Below, piece by piece: positions 34,801 to 45,796 of a DNA stretch of 64,000 bases. The notes under the pieces were generated by a model that was given only the letters and a program-made list of their open reading frames with translations, was not told where the DNA came from and searched no databases. This DNA is from Carposina sasakii (taxonomy: Eukaryota; Arthropoda; Insecta; Lepidoptera; Carposinidae), in assembly GCA_014607495.2 (NCBI GenBank), contig CP053153.1:7440001-7504000 (forward strand), given 5' to 3'. The first letter of the stretch is position 1; every line of letters starts with the position of its first letter. A program made the translations under genes and the position numbers.

Positions 34801-37800
34801 CCGGGAAAATATTTTTATCCTGGATAATTCGACATTTTGTTCTTTTCTGCAGTCCACGTGGACGAAGTCGCGGGCGTCCACTATATAATATTATAAAGCT
34901 GAAGAGTTTGTTTGTTTGTTTGTTTGTTTGAACGCGCTAATCTCAGGAACTACTGGTCTGATTTGAAAAATTCTTTCAGTGTTAGATAGCCCATTTACCA
35001 AGGAAGGCTACAGTCTATACAACAACCTGCCCGGCTTCGCACGGGTACAACGCCCCCTCACGCGGACGAAGTCGTGGGCGGCTGCTAGTAAGAAATAAAA
35101 AGTAACAACAAACATTGACAATCAACATATCTAATAAACTTTCACGTTGAATAAATAATTAGATTTTATTTAATGTACGTTATTAGTTACGTTTGTATTT
35201 ATGTAGTTACTGGGATAGAATTTGTATAGGCTTTTGGCAGTTTTTTTTTTCATATAAACTAGACATCGATATTTCTTAAGCTATTACACAATTCGTCTAA
35301 CAATCGTTTAATTAGAAAACCTTATTAACCGACATTTGATTACAGAATCATAATGTAGCATTTTGTATTGCTTAAATTAATAATTCAAATAAAACTTTAT
35401 TCCCATTAATCATACAAGAAATAAAGTGGTTTATAAGATATCACCATCAACCTTTTCACTTATAAAATACTAGCGACCCGCCCCGGCTTTGCACGGGTGT
35501 AGTGCTGATCCTATATACAGGATGTTTTTTGGTAGTCAACGTTGCCGAATACTACGGAGTCTCCCCATCATCACGATCATTTTTCCCCATACCTGGGATG
35601 TGACTGGTTCCCAAGATATTAGGGTCCAAAGTTGAGTAAATAGACTGCGTTTTTCAGCATAAATGCACAGTAGCGTGTAACAACATCTTTTCACAAAACA
35701 TTACCTCGTTTCCCAGCATGTTTTTTGGCATAAACTTACTTTATTGGATGTATAGAGTACCCTTCGTTAACGGTGGCAACTAAAAAACACCTGTATAAAC
35801 CTTCCTCGTGAATCACCCTATCTATTTAAAGAAACCGCATAAAAATCCGTTCCCTAGTTTGAAAGATCTAAGCATACATAGGGACGGACAGACTGCGGCA
35901 AACGACTTTATTTTATGATATGTAGTGATGATATTGTTGTATTTACCAGGTGGTTGGTGAGGGCGGCCCGCCGAAGATGGCTATAGACGCGTATGTGATC
36001 GCTATGGAGGGCAAAACGTGGGCTGCGGTTAGAACTTACTATCCCGAGCTGATGCCTGCTATATTAAGCAAAGGTATGTTCCTTTATTGGTATGACCATG
36101 TACATTTTGGTTACATAACATACATACAGGATGTTTTTTCGTTGCCACCCTAAACCAAGGATACGTACTCTATACATCAAATAAAGTAAATTTATGCCAA
36201 AAAATGCTGGGAAACGATGTAATGAAAAAAAAATGTAATTACTTGATCGGGCGAAATTTACAGTGCCCAGAGTGTATGCTAGTTTTTTCATAGACATATT
36301 TCTCGTGAAAAAATCTTGCTACGCGCGTCTATGTGTATTTATGCAGAAAAACGCAGACTATTTACTCAACTTTGTACCCTAATATGTATCTTGGGAACCA
36401 GACACTTCCCATGTATGGGAGAAAAATGATCGTGATGATGAGGAGATTCCGTAGTTTTCAGGAACGTTGACGAGCAAAAAACATCCTGTATAGTCACTCC
36501 TATTTATTATCCCAAAGAGGTTGGGCAGAAGTGTTCATGTCGCACATCCACTTTTCACTAGTTAGCCTTAAGTCCTACGTGGTAAGGGGTGAGCCTACCG
36601 TCGCTTTTCGGGTACAAATACAACAATGAAGACCGGTAACGAATCCAATAGGAAATGTTTCGGTGCCATTCTAAATAGGTATAAGCTATTTGGTATCAAA
36701 CCAGTTAAATAGCAGGGTTCACCACGGCCAGGAGAGGATGAATTTGGGTCCTAAGGTATTAGTCGAACCCACTTACACCCTCAATTAGAAACTTATAAGC
36801 TCGCTAAAAATAACAATTACACCCATAAAGTAGTCACAATGGATCTTTGTGGCTGTGAACTTATCCGTGTCATGCGTAGTTCATGACATGACATAGTTCC
36901 TCGTGATGATGATGACGCGTTCCTCCCTCCCTTCACGAACTTAAATATTTGTACTTAGTCGTAAAGATCCGCCGCGACTACTGGATATTTTTATAAAATT
37001 CCAATTCGAATATAGTGAGTAAATGCCGGCAACAGCCCTCCTAAGTTTGGTGTATAATCAACAATCATACATGCAACTAGCGTGTAACGTCCCAATAGGA
37101 CCCATATGCCTAAAGTATTTTTGGAAGTCACAAGCTAATCGCCTGACAAAACACCCCTGAATTCTTTAGTCCACTCTTATGACATGCATGGAAGGAGATG
37201 CAGCTGATGTATTCTAGTGCAGCATCGGCACGTAACCAAAATCACATTAAAAAATTCAGTAGTTCATAGGTACTTTTAAAATTCCTCAGTGCAGCCTTGC
37301 ATCAGGACCAAGAGCTCATTAAATTTTTATTAAATAATTAAGAGCGTATTCTCTAAACTCCCTAGGTATGGTATTTGGTCGCTTCGGGCCCGACCAGAAG
37401 ACGCAGCTGATAACGGCGCTGCAAGGCGAGGGCCTCATAGTGGGCATGTGTGGAGACGGCGCCAACGATTGTGGCGCGTTGAAGGCGGCCCATGTCGGAA
37501 TATCGCTGTCTGAGGCTGATGCTTCCGGTAAGCTGGCAGTTTTATAAAGACCTTTATGTACAGCCAATTTCAATAACCGATCTCGAGGGATTTTTTGCAT
37601 AATTCATATTAAATGTTCCATTGTTTTCATACAAAATTCCAAATATGGAATTTAAAAAATCTGAGATTCTTTATGATTGTATTGAAATTAGCCGTTAGAG
37701 CGCTTGTAGACTTGAACGGACAACGGACCATGTCTTTTGGCGGATTCACGGTGACTGTATGGCGCACTATGAGCGTAGACATGAACGGATAACGGATCGC

Positions 37801-40800
37801 TGGATCTGAACTGCAGGATCACGAAATGAAAGACTCAGTGGCAAGCTCATCGTCTGAGAGAACGCCCCTGAGTTCCTTAGTCGACTCTTACGATATGTGC
37901 GGAAGGAAATGCAGCTGATGTATTCTAGTGAAAACTTAATTGTACTAAGTTTAGTTCAAATGGCTTATGACGTCATTTGGCATTGTAGAACAATGTTTTA
38001 TAAGTTTTAACTTAATGTTTTAGTGGCGGCGCCGTTCACATCTCGCGACCAGACCATTCGCTGTGTCAAACTGCTCGCTCTAGAAGGTCGATGCGCTTTG
38101 AGCACTTCTTTCGCAATCTTCAAGTACATGGCTCTCTACTCACTTATACAGTTCTTCTCCATTCTTATACTTTATAATGTGAGTATGTTGTTCTAAAGGA
38201 TTTTTTTTCTAATGCTTAAAATATATGACTGACTAGACTCAACATCACTAGGATACACCCTGGAAACAACCTTTTTGAACATAACATAATAAACTTTAGG
38301 CCAGCTATGATCAAAAATCCTCCATCGATTTTTAAGGAACCTTTTTTGGGCAGTCCGGCGCCCATATTGCGTTCTAGTTTAGTTTCATACGTTTAATGCA
38401 GGAGGTGTAAGTGGGTTCGACTAATACCTTAGGACTCAAAGTCACCTTGCTATTTAATGGGCGAGGTTCTGACGCTAAAAGCTTAAAATACCTATTTACA
38501 ATGACTCGATAACATTTCCCATTGGATTCGTTACTGGTAGCTAGATTGTTGTATTTGGGCCCGAAAAGCAGCGATAGGCTCACCCCTTACCACGTGGGAC
38601 TTAATAGATTAACTGGTAAAAAGTTGGTCTGTAAATTGCACACTTCCGCCCAACCTCTTTGGGGGACAATGGGCATGACTTATATGTATGTGTGTGTGTT
38701 CAATGCTATAACAAACCATACTCATTTCCAGTTCTTCTCGATCCTCGGGAACAACCAATTCCTGTACATAGATTTGGTACTGACGACCCTACTTGCGTTG
38801 TCGCTGGGCCGCGCCCGCCCCGGCCCGATATTGACTAAGCAGTCGCCGCCGGTTTCTCTCGTGTCTCTGTCGAGTATCCTACCGCTGATAATGCAAGTTG
38901 TGCTGGTTCTGATCATGCAAGTGGCAGCTATTTATCTGTTGTATACGCAGCATTGGTGAGTTGAATTATTTTTGTATAATGTGCATTATTTAGTGTTTTA
39001 GCTAGCATCATCACTGATCATTTACATCTATCCCCGCTATGGCTATGGTAACGTGGCTGTTTGCTACCCCATTTTAACTTTAAGTCCTCTTCCTTGTATC
39101 AGGTTGTATTTAAAAGAGAGAGTATACAATCATTAGCCGATGTATATGGCTCATACAACTCAACTTAATGAAAATTTGATTTGGTAGTATTTGCATGAAA
39201 GAGAAATAAATATGTTCACATTCTCACTTCCACAATAATTGCATGATATTAACTTATTCGAATGAGTAAATATTGGGTCGCTGTGAGTAGTCTGAGATAA
39301 TAATTGGGATGTTGACTATGGTTGAATTTTAATGACATTTTATGCTTATCAGAATAAATCATCAAAATAATACCTATCTGTAAAATTACAATTTAGTTAT
39401 GTGTCCAAATGAGGTAGTAATAATAGTAGTAATAAGCCTTCAAAGTTAAGTGGGCATGTCAATTTTTCAAATGTAAAATTAATTGAAAATTACGACATCA
39501 CATGACCACAGCAGCTTTTGTTTTGTGACCATATTTATAAACGCAACATTTAATATAGCTGTCGAACAAAAGTTCTTTTATGTGCATACAAGTTACTGAA
39601 AACGTGACGTCATAATGTGGTAGCCGTTTTCGCAAATCTAAAATTGTTATATCCCGGAAAGTTTTCACGCTAGCGAAGTTTTCCTTTCGCAAATGTTTCT
39701 TTCGTTTTATGATCTTTCGATATAAATACAAATAAAATAACTGTCAACCACCCTATTGCCGCAGGTTCGAAGCGGTGAAAGGCGGTCCGGATGTAGAAGT
39801 GGTGCTCTGTTGGGAGAACACCGTAGTGTTCATCGTGTCGTCGTTCCAGTATTTAGTGATGGCGTGCGTGTACGCCAAGGGCTGGCCGTTCAGACAGCCC
39901 TTCTGCGCCAACTGTAAGTATTTGTTTCTTTTACCTAATTTAATTCAAGAAAAACACCCGCCCGCGTATAAATTTTGACCCAGTGTCACTCTCACAACTA
40001 ATACGAATCTCTCAAGCTCAAATGCGAGAAGCCGTTTAGGCTCTAAAGCAGCCTTTCCCAAAGTGGGCGATAACGCTCCCTTATGGGCGCTGCAGGCCTA
40101 AAGGGGGGCGGTAAGAGACCCAGAAAAAAATTGGGGCGTTGTGTCCTTTACACTTGGAAGTTATGGTAGTTGTTACGTAGGTGAAAAAATGGGGGGCTAA
40201 AAATAATGTATTCTCAAAGACAAAATAAGTTTGCGAAACCCTGCTCTAGAGCGTACCAAATTGTCTATTACTTGCATTACAAAAGTCGGCTTTGTATTTA
40301 AATTTATATTGACGTTGATTAGGCGTCGTTTCTCGACTTATTTGTCCATAGATATCGTGAAAGAAAATGACGGACTCAGTTGGATAGTAATAAACGAAGT
40401 AGTCATTAATCTCAATTGCTACCGATCACTAGGATAATAATATCTAGTGTTGTTTTTGGGGGTGTTTGGTTTCGACTTATACAGGTTTTTTTTCGTTGCC
40501 ACCCTTAACGAAGGGTACGTACTCTATATATCAAATAAAGTAAGTTTATGGCAAAAAAATGCTGGAAAATTATGTAATTTTTTTTATTATTTTTTGTTTA
40601 TTAATTGATCGGGCGAAATTTATAGTGTCCAGTATTTATGCTAGTTTTTTCATAGACAGATATTAATCATTTCTCGTGAAAAAATCTTGCTACGCGCGTC
40701 TATGTACATTTATGCAGATTGGACCCTAATATCTTGGGAACCAGATACTTCCGAGATATGCTTCCATGGAGAATCTCCTCATCTACACGATAATTTTTAT

Positions 40801-42083
40801 CGTGTAGATGAGGAGATTCCGTAGTTTTCGGGAACGTTGACGACCAAAAATCACCTGTATATAAGGTTTTTTTCAAAATTAGTGATTATCTTTAGACACG
40901 AAACTAGGTAGGTAAAAAAAAAGAAACAACTTTCACTATGGGACGTACTCCGAAATAGTAAAAAAAAAATCAGCTGTTCCATACAATCTCGTATAATTAC
41001 TGCACTGAAATGTATGGAACATCTTGTTTTTTTTTACTATTTCGAAGTAGGTAAGAAGTTAATGTAGATGAGGCGAAAGGGGTATTTTTGGAATCTACTA
41101 AATGGTGATCTATGGGGTAAGCACGAACCTTTTTACGCGCCGTAACGTAACGCTATCGACTCGCAAATAGATTTGACAGTTTGACGATATCGTTAAGGAC
41201 TATCGAGAGCTTCGTACCCCACTGTAGTTGCTGCCCACCCTTATGTGACATAGGTTTTAGGTTACTTATGTATGTATGTTGTTTTGTAGATTGGATGGTG
41301 GGCACGTTAATAAGCCAGGCGGTATTCGTGATGGTGCTACTACTGTGTCCGTGGCGCTGGCTGGCTGACACTATGGAGGTGCAGCTAATGCGGCCGGAAC
41401 AGAGTGACGTCAACATGTTCCGCATCTACCTGCTCGTTATACCGATCGTGCATATTGTGCTGGCCATTGCTATTGAGGTAAGTTGTATTGTTATCTTCTA
41501 TTGATTTTGATGACGGGGCGCGGGAGGACACTCTGAATTTTCGCGAGTTACATAATCAGGGGGCCTATCTTAATATATATAAATCTCGTGTCACAATGTT
41601 TGTCCTCAATGGACTCCTAAACCACTTAACCGATTATAATAAAATTCGCACACCATGTGCAGTTCGATCCAACTTGAGAGATAGGATAGTTTAAATCTCA
41701 AATTATAGTCGCAATTTTAATTTATTGCTAATTATTTGTCTGTTATACCTTTCGACTTGGTTGAGTAAGTAATCAATAGATGGCGCTGCTTTGGTAAACC
41801 GACAAACGTGTCATATAAGCTACAATTCAATTTCCACGCGGACGAAGTCGCGGGCGTCCACTAGTATATACATAGAAATCAATCAAAGAACATTCCTTAC
41901 CTCCTAATTTTTTCGTACAGTAAGTAATTTCTTTGTAAAGTATATCTTACCTGCCTATTTCCCTTCCAGGCTACCCTATCCGACATCGAGCGCATCTCCC
42001 GCTCGTTCCGGCTGTCGCGGCGCTGCGACAAACCCGAGCCGGCCGCTTGTCCGCTGTGGCCCGCGCGCGACAGCCTTTGCTGA
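22813..42083 (+). CDS. ATP13A3: P5B-type transport ATPase, ATP13A2/ATP13A3 family, 20 exons, 1130 aa
   Basis: Exons: 22813-22846, 25767-25994, 26079-26307, 26538-26742, 27162-27375, 27737-27867, 28030-28212, 28516-28704, 29330-29539, 31964-32101, 32507-32620, 33190-33463, 34085-34212, 35950-36073, 37366-37527, 38024-38178, 38732-38955, 39765-39913, 41290-41477, 41970-42083. All are GT-AG and in phase. P5B pumps of late endosomes and lysosomes export polyamines to the cytosol. Visible motifs are actuator TGES (303-306), M4 PPALP (427-431, the P5B signature), DKTGT (470-474, phosphorylated Asp470), KGDPLELK (527-534) and KGAPE (620-624) of the nucleotide domain, and GDGAND (830-835). An N-terminal hydrophobic segment (about 44-64) matches the P5B membrane-associated helix, and six C-terminal hydrophobic segments follow. 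Length is slightly below the vertebrate 1180-1230 aa. The first exon encodes only 11 residues. Drosophila anne is the expected ortholog; ATP13A2 versus ATP13A3 cannot be separated by eye. Confidence 0.95.
24325..24555. mobile_element. MITE with ~90-bp inverted arms (Tc1/mariner-like ends)
   Basis: The arms run from TACAGTGTCAATATTTTAAG inward to GTCTAACTGCCC, and from GTGGGCAGCTAGACCC out to GACACACTGTA. TA flanks both ends. It lies in the first intron of the ATPase gene. Confidence 0.75.
27398..27494 (-). repeat. Dispersed repeat B, copy 2 (partial)
   Basis: An inverted fragment starting 22 bases after ATPase exon 5, covering the CCACGTGG-AAGGGGT to AACCTCTTTG part of the repeat in decayed form. 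Confidence 0.55.
28772..28868 (-). repeat. LINE 3'-tail family D, copy 3
   Basis: A short copy with CAGCCTATTTGTAGTCCACT and CACGCCACAAGGTTACTGCC, in the ATPase intron after exon 8. Confidence 0.5.
29770..29912. mobile_element. Foldback MITE, ~140 bp
   Basis: Arms ACTTGTAGAAGCAGAGCGAT and ATCACTCTGCTTCTGCAAGT pair over about 50 bases around a GC-rich centre (GGGCGCGGGAGAGCGCC). A decayed relative is seen at 46120-46270. It lies in the ATPase intron after exon 9. Confidence 0.7.
29984..30070 (-). repeat. Dispersed repeat B, copy 3 (partial)
   Basis: An inverted fragment with CCTTACCACATGGGACTTAA and a short run to the GGGGGATAAT edge. Confidence 0.55.
31146..31570 (+). pseudogene. LINE ORF2 C-terminal remnant, longer copy
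   Basis: The frame reads [20 protein letters not shown], then [12 protein letters not shown] and [18 protein letters not shown], then after a frameshift the [12 protein letters not shown] tail. This is the reverse-transcriptase ORF C-terminus found in lepidopteran RTE/Jockey-type LINEs. No catalytic core is present. It sits in ATPase intron 9. Confidence 0.8.
32668..32875 (-). mobile_element. Helitron-like non-autonomous element, copy in ATPase intron 11
   Basis: Inverted relative to 34880-35090. It shows ACTAGCGGCCGCCC at its 3' terminus (in the given strand), a GATTAGCGCGCTCAAACAAA block and a short TTTG repeat. Confidence 0.55.
34313..34892 (+). mobile_element. Helitron-like non-autonomous elements, two in tandem
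   Basis: The start is TCCCAACTAATATTATAAAT, then a (GTCT)n run at 34343-34366 and the TCAACC-rich body. A second unit includes GGCTGGAGCGATTTTAATAA and ends GTGGACGAAGTCGCGGGCGT then CCACTATA. The GGACG/CGTCC hairpin just before the CTA-type end is typical of Helitron 3' termini. Confidence 0.6.
34893..35090 (+). mobile_element. Helitron-like non-autonomous element with (TTTG)n
   Basis: After ATATTATAAAGCTGAAGAG comes a TTTG run, then GAACGCGCTAATCTCAGGAA, ending GACGAAGTCGTGGGCGGCTG then CTAG followed by T. Confidence 0.6.
35512..35799 (-). mobile_element. MITE family A, copy 2
   Basis: Inverted relative to copy 3, with both ends present (TATACAGGATGTTTTTTGG to CACCTGTATAAA). It lies in the ATPase intron before exon 14. 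Confidence 0.7.
36122..36494 (+). mobile_element. MITE family A, copy 3
   Basis: Near full length (~370 bp). TACAGGATGTTTTTTCGTTG is at the left end and AAACATCCTGTATA at the right. It begins about 50 bases after ATPase exon 14. Confidence 0.75.
36510..36782 (+). repeat. Dispersed repeat B, copy 4 (uninterrupted)
   Basis: It runs from CCCAAAGAGGTTGGGCAGAA through GAATCCAATAGGAAATG to AGTCGAACCCACTTACACC. This gives the pre-insertion form against which the nested MITE at 19736 can be read. Confidence 0.65.
38402..38672 (-). repeat. Dispersed repeat B, copy 5
   Basis: A full-length inverted copy in the ATPase intron between exons 16 and 17, ending about 60 bases before the exon 17 acceptor. 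Confidence 0.65.
40049..40243. mobile_element. hAT-type MITE with 8-bp target site duplication
   Basis: Ends CAGCCTTTCCCAAAGTGG and GCGAAACCCTG are imperfect inverted repeats of the hAT form CAGnGTTTCnCAAA. It is flanked by CTCTAAAG (40041-40048) and CTCTAGAG (40244-40251), an 8-bp duplication with one change. It is 195 bp long and non-coding. Confidence 0.85.
40481..40862 (+). mobile_element. MITE family A, copy 4, with an internal perfect hairpin
   Basis: Same ends and order as copy 3. Near its right side a 22-bp segment is duplicated in inverted orientation, giving a perfect hairpin at about 40,771-40,820. It lies in the ATPase intron between exons 18 and 19. Confidence 0.75.
40955..41045. 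repeat. Foldback element with A/T-rich arms
   Basis: CCGAAATAGTAAAAAAAAAA then CTGTTCCATACA pairs with TGTATGGAACA then TTTTTTTTACTATTTCG, with a ~22-base loop. It lies in the ATPase intron before exon 19. Confidence 0.65.
41567..41864 (+). mobile_element. Helitron-like non-autonomous element, complete
   Basis: It starts TCTTAATATATATAAATCTC and ends GCGGACGAAGTCGCGGGCGT, CCACTAG followed by T. Both the 5' TC and 3' hairpin plus CTAG are present. It sits 90 bases after ATPase exon 19. Confidence 0.65.
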
Positions 42084-42840
42084 CAGCGGCATAACCACAT
42101 TTGTGACGTGATGGAGACGTGGGCCGTGTTTCGGTATGTCTACACTATATTTGTGGGTACGATAGTTGTGCCGTCATTCTGCTGACAGCGGCATTACCAT
42201 ACCTGTGACGTAATGAAGAAGTGGGCCGTGTTTTGGTACGTGTGCTCTATCTCTGTGGATTCGATAGCTATTACGTACTATACGACGACACCGGCATAAC
42301 CATAACTACCATTCAATGGAAACGTGGGCCGTGTTTCGGTATGTCTGCATTATAGTTGCTATAGCGGCGCCGTCATTCTGCTGACAGCGGCATTACCACA
42401 ACTATCACTATGGAGCAGTGGGCCGGGTTTCTGTATGTCTTCTCTATGACTGTACGATACGATACGTACGATAGCTGTGCCGTCACTCTGCTGACAGCGG
42501 CGTAACCACGCCCACCACTGTGTTCGGTATGTCTGCTCTATGACTGGGTACGATAGCTATGGTTACGATGCGACACCGGCGCCAAGGATACATATTCCTA
42601 GAGTGCGTTTTACCGTGTAGTTCCTTTGGATGATGGCGCTAGTTACTATGTGTATGACCACATTTTCTGTGTCAATACATACAAAACTGTTAGTTCCGAA
42701 ATCAGGCATGGGAGCTGTTCTATCAAACGGACTCTACCATCACTCTGACCCATTGGATTAGTGGGCCGTGTTTCGGTATGTCTGCACTATCTCTATGGGT
42801 ACATAATAAGGCTCTGGATACTATAGCGGTGTCGTCAAAT
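42079..42840 (+). repeat. Degenerate ~100-bp tandem repeat starting on the ATPase stop codon
   Basis: Imperfect units begin near 42079, 42181, 42285, 42380, 42490 and 42572. Each starts GCTGACAGCGGC (or GACACCGGC), passes through GTGGGCCGTGTTTCGG and TATGTCTGC, and ends GTACGATAG then GTGCCGTCATTCT. Period is about 82-110 bp. The TGA of the first GCTGACAG is the stop codon of the ATP13A gene, so the array forms the start of its 3' UTR. The last unit is split by a ~118-bp repeat at 42598-42716 and resumes near 42750. Confidence 0.8.
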
Positions 42841-44870
42841 AGTCATATAGTCGCCGTGATACAGCGGTGGAATGACGTTGTCTATGTGATCAACATGCCG
42901 CGGTTTCCTCTAGGACGCCGTTTTGTGTACATAGACTACGTCAATCAACGCTCTTTTACGAGCGCTATATCACCGCTATCCTAGGAACCCTAGCTTTACT
43001 CTAGACTTACACTTGCACTGGGATTGTATTCCATTGAAGAAGTTAAGTATTTTGTTTTCGTTTTAGCTAAGTTTTTAATGTTTGCTGATCCCTTATTACG
43101 TATCTAACAATCGCTTTGCTAGCCTAACGCTCTGTGGTTACTTAAACTAGATTTACATTTAGCACAAAAATCATGGATCAATCGAGATGTTTAGGAATCT
43201 TATAATTAAATGTTTTAGTGAATTTTTTGGTGATACTTACCCTAAACTTGGTGGGACTTAGGATTGCGATTCAGATACTTTAAGTGTCGCCCTGTTCCAT
43301 TATTATAATACATCATACAATATTTTACATTATTATGTACTTACTTAATGGAAAAGTAAAGGCTATTAATTTAAATAGTTACTTTAATTGATTATTTTAT
43401 AGAGAACATATTTTTCACTTTATTCAACTATGTATTCATTACGTTTTACCTTGATTTATTTATAAGGTTTTTTTTTACAATCACATTATGTATGAATTTA
43501 TAACCTTTAGTTTCTATATTATCCCAGAGTGTGTAAGTCAAATCAAACAGTATCGCCATGCTCTCTGTATCAGAGTGCAAAATGAAATATATTTTATTAG
43601 AAGTAAGGGATTAGAAGACGGAAAAAATACCCCATACCCAATTTTGGCACTGCCTCGTAGATTGGATTGTTGGTGTTACAGAGTGTACTATCGCGTAATA
43701 GGTTTATTGAGTATTTTAACTGTAAATGGGTATTATAAAAGATAGAAAAGCTCTAAGGTGTCTAAAAAAATCTAAGGTCTTAATAAGCCTCCTTGCAGTT
43801 TCTCTATATTTTATAATGTTCTTGCCTGTGAATGTGTATTAAATCCATTAAAAATCTCCATGTCAGAAACAGTCTTACAAACGCAGTGGTTATTTATTTA
43901 ATTTAGAGAAAATATACACTAGTAAAAGTATACTAAGTTCAATCCAGTTTATTAAAAGTATTTTCGAACCAAAAATTAGTTGTAGTTTTTGGTGGATATC
44001 CAGTGGAAATTGATAAATAAATTCGTCTTTGTCTAAGTAATAACCGTTTTGAAACACTGTAAGGGGAGGGCTTGAGTAACATGAGGTATTAAAAGCGCTT
44101 TCACATGCACAGCAATGAGAATTGTTTCTTTTTCGTTCATTGTTCGCCAAATCGTGTTTATGTGAAAGCGCATTAAAGGCATAGTCTCGATATAAATTGT
44201 ATTTTCTTATTATTTTCATACATTAGCCTAGCTAATTAGCTGAATCAAGTTACCTTGGCATTGTTTAAAAGTTATATTTATTATGTTATTTAAATATCAA
44301 TTATTTTTGCGTACTCCCGTAAATAATCTATTATTATTTACTTAGATCCTCTAAGAAAAATTACTTAAATGTATTGTTGTATATAAAATAAACGGGTAAT
44401 TACATTAGTACCCATTTTATATAAACGAGGATATACTTGTGATTTATTTTATTTAGCTTATAGGTACTGTTTGCTACGCATTTAGCTGGTACTTTAATTT
44501 TAGTACTTATTGAGTTAGCTCATTGCCTTGTGCTTAAAAAATATATTCTTTGTTTTGAATTCATTTTTGGAATTGTTTCACATAGACATTGCAATATTTG
44601 CAACTGCATTCACATACTTACATTAGATAGTAGTAGAAATTATGGCAAGACATTAAAGCTATTTGCACAAATCTTCAAAAGTGATCTCCATATATATGTA
44701 CTTATTAGTAAAAATGTAATTTGGTGACAGTAACCTGTGACTTGTAAAATGTTGTGAAATCCCATGTATTTGGGACATGTAAAAGTACTTAGTATGGCTT
44801 TAAGTTTACCTACTACTTTACCAGGTATGAATATGTATGATTATGTACTGCAATAAAATAAATTGATTCT
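42084..44870 (+). other. Probable 3' UTR of the ATP13A gene
   Basis: Beyond the minisatellite this stretch is AT-rich with no supportable frame on either strand. AATAAA signals occur near 44,391 and 44,853-44,858, the latter followed by a T/G-rich tail, which would suit a polyadenylation site. Where the transcript ends is not decidable from sequence. Confidence 0.35.
42598..42716 (-). repeat. ~118-bp repeat, 3' UTR copy
   Basis: Inverted partner of 22311-22428, with GTATGACCACATTTTCTGTG and GTTAGTTCCGAAATCAGG. It interrupts the last unit of the ATPase 3' UTR minisatellite. Confidence 0.65.
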
Positions 44871-44871
44871 T

Positions 44872-45718
44872 GAATAATTGTGAAGTGTCAATTAGTATTA
44901 CAAAAATAATGCTCGATACTGACCTACGTTAGGCGATGTAATATTATATATTACACCGCGAGCATTCATGCAGTCTGTATGTAGTGTTACGGAAAACCAG
45001 TGAGCAACGAGCCGCTTTTACATAGATTTTGGTACACTGCCGGCCGTATCGCGTAACTTGCTCTTTGCGACGTCGGTCAGTACCGAGCTTTATTAACCAA
45101 TTTATTATCGTGCTATTTAAGCGAACAGGCTCATAAATAGCTTGAAAGCCGCTAGGTAATAACGAATTCAATAATTACCTACTGAAGATTATATAAATCC
45201 AGTTTCACAAATCATATCAGTTTCATTTTAACTTCTAAACATTGCCTTGTGATATTTTTCATTATTTATTTTCGCTCGCTTTTGAAGCTGGACTAAACGT
45301 GTTCGTTTGAACACAAGGTATTGTGCAACTGGACGTAGAATTAGTAACATTTTGTCATTCCTAATATTTTTAGTGCTTAGATGTTTGGTGCTTCGTGTTT
45401 TGATTTAGTTTTATATTTTAACAATTTTATTTGGAGAATTTTATAAAATTCTTTAATACTAGATGATTATTATATAAAAAAAATGTTTTATAATATTGTA
45501 CTTTTTTATTCCTAGTGCAATATTGAACTGCATTATTGTGGCATATCAGACTATAATGTTGTATGTCTGTTCTCGAATATTTGGAACTTGTTGCCTGTTT
45601 GTTTCCAATCGTGTCCAAATAATGTTGTTCGATAGACAAATTTTAATAACTTCCAGTTTTAGATCTATGTGACCAAAAATAATCAAATAAAAGAAAAGAA
45701 AGATACTATTTCACATGT
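44872..45718. other. Short interval between convergent genes
   Basis: No coding region, repeat family or RNA gene is recognised here. It is AT-rich, with a few runs of A and T. Confidence 0.4.
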
Positions 45719-45725
45719 TTTATTT
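45719..45725 (-). terminator. Polyadenylation signal of the DEG/ENaC gene
   Basis: AATAAAA on the minus strand (TTTTATT in the given strand) about 75 bases past the stop codon. The convergent ATPase transcript probably ends near 44.9 kb, leaving under 1 kb between the two 3' ends. Confidence 0.55.
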
Positions 45726-45796
45726 AGTTTTTGAAATGTAAAAACCAATAAATAATTCAATATTATTTGCGAATACTAAGATAATAGAATATCGAA

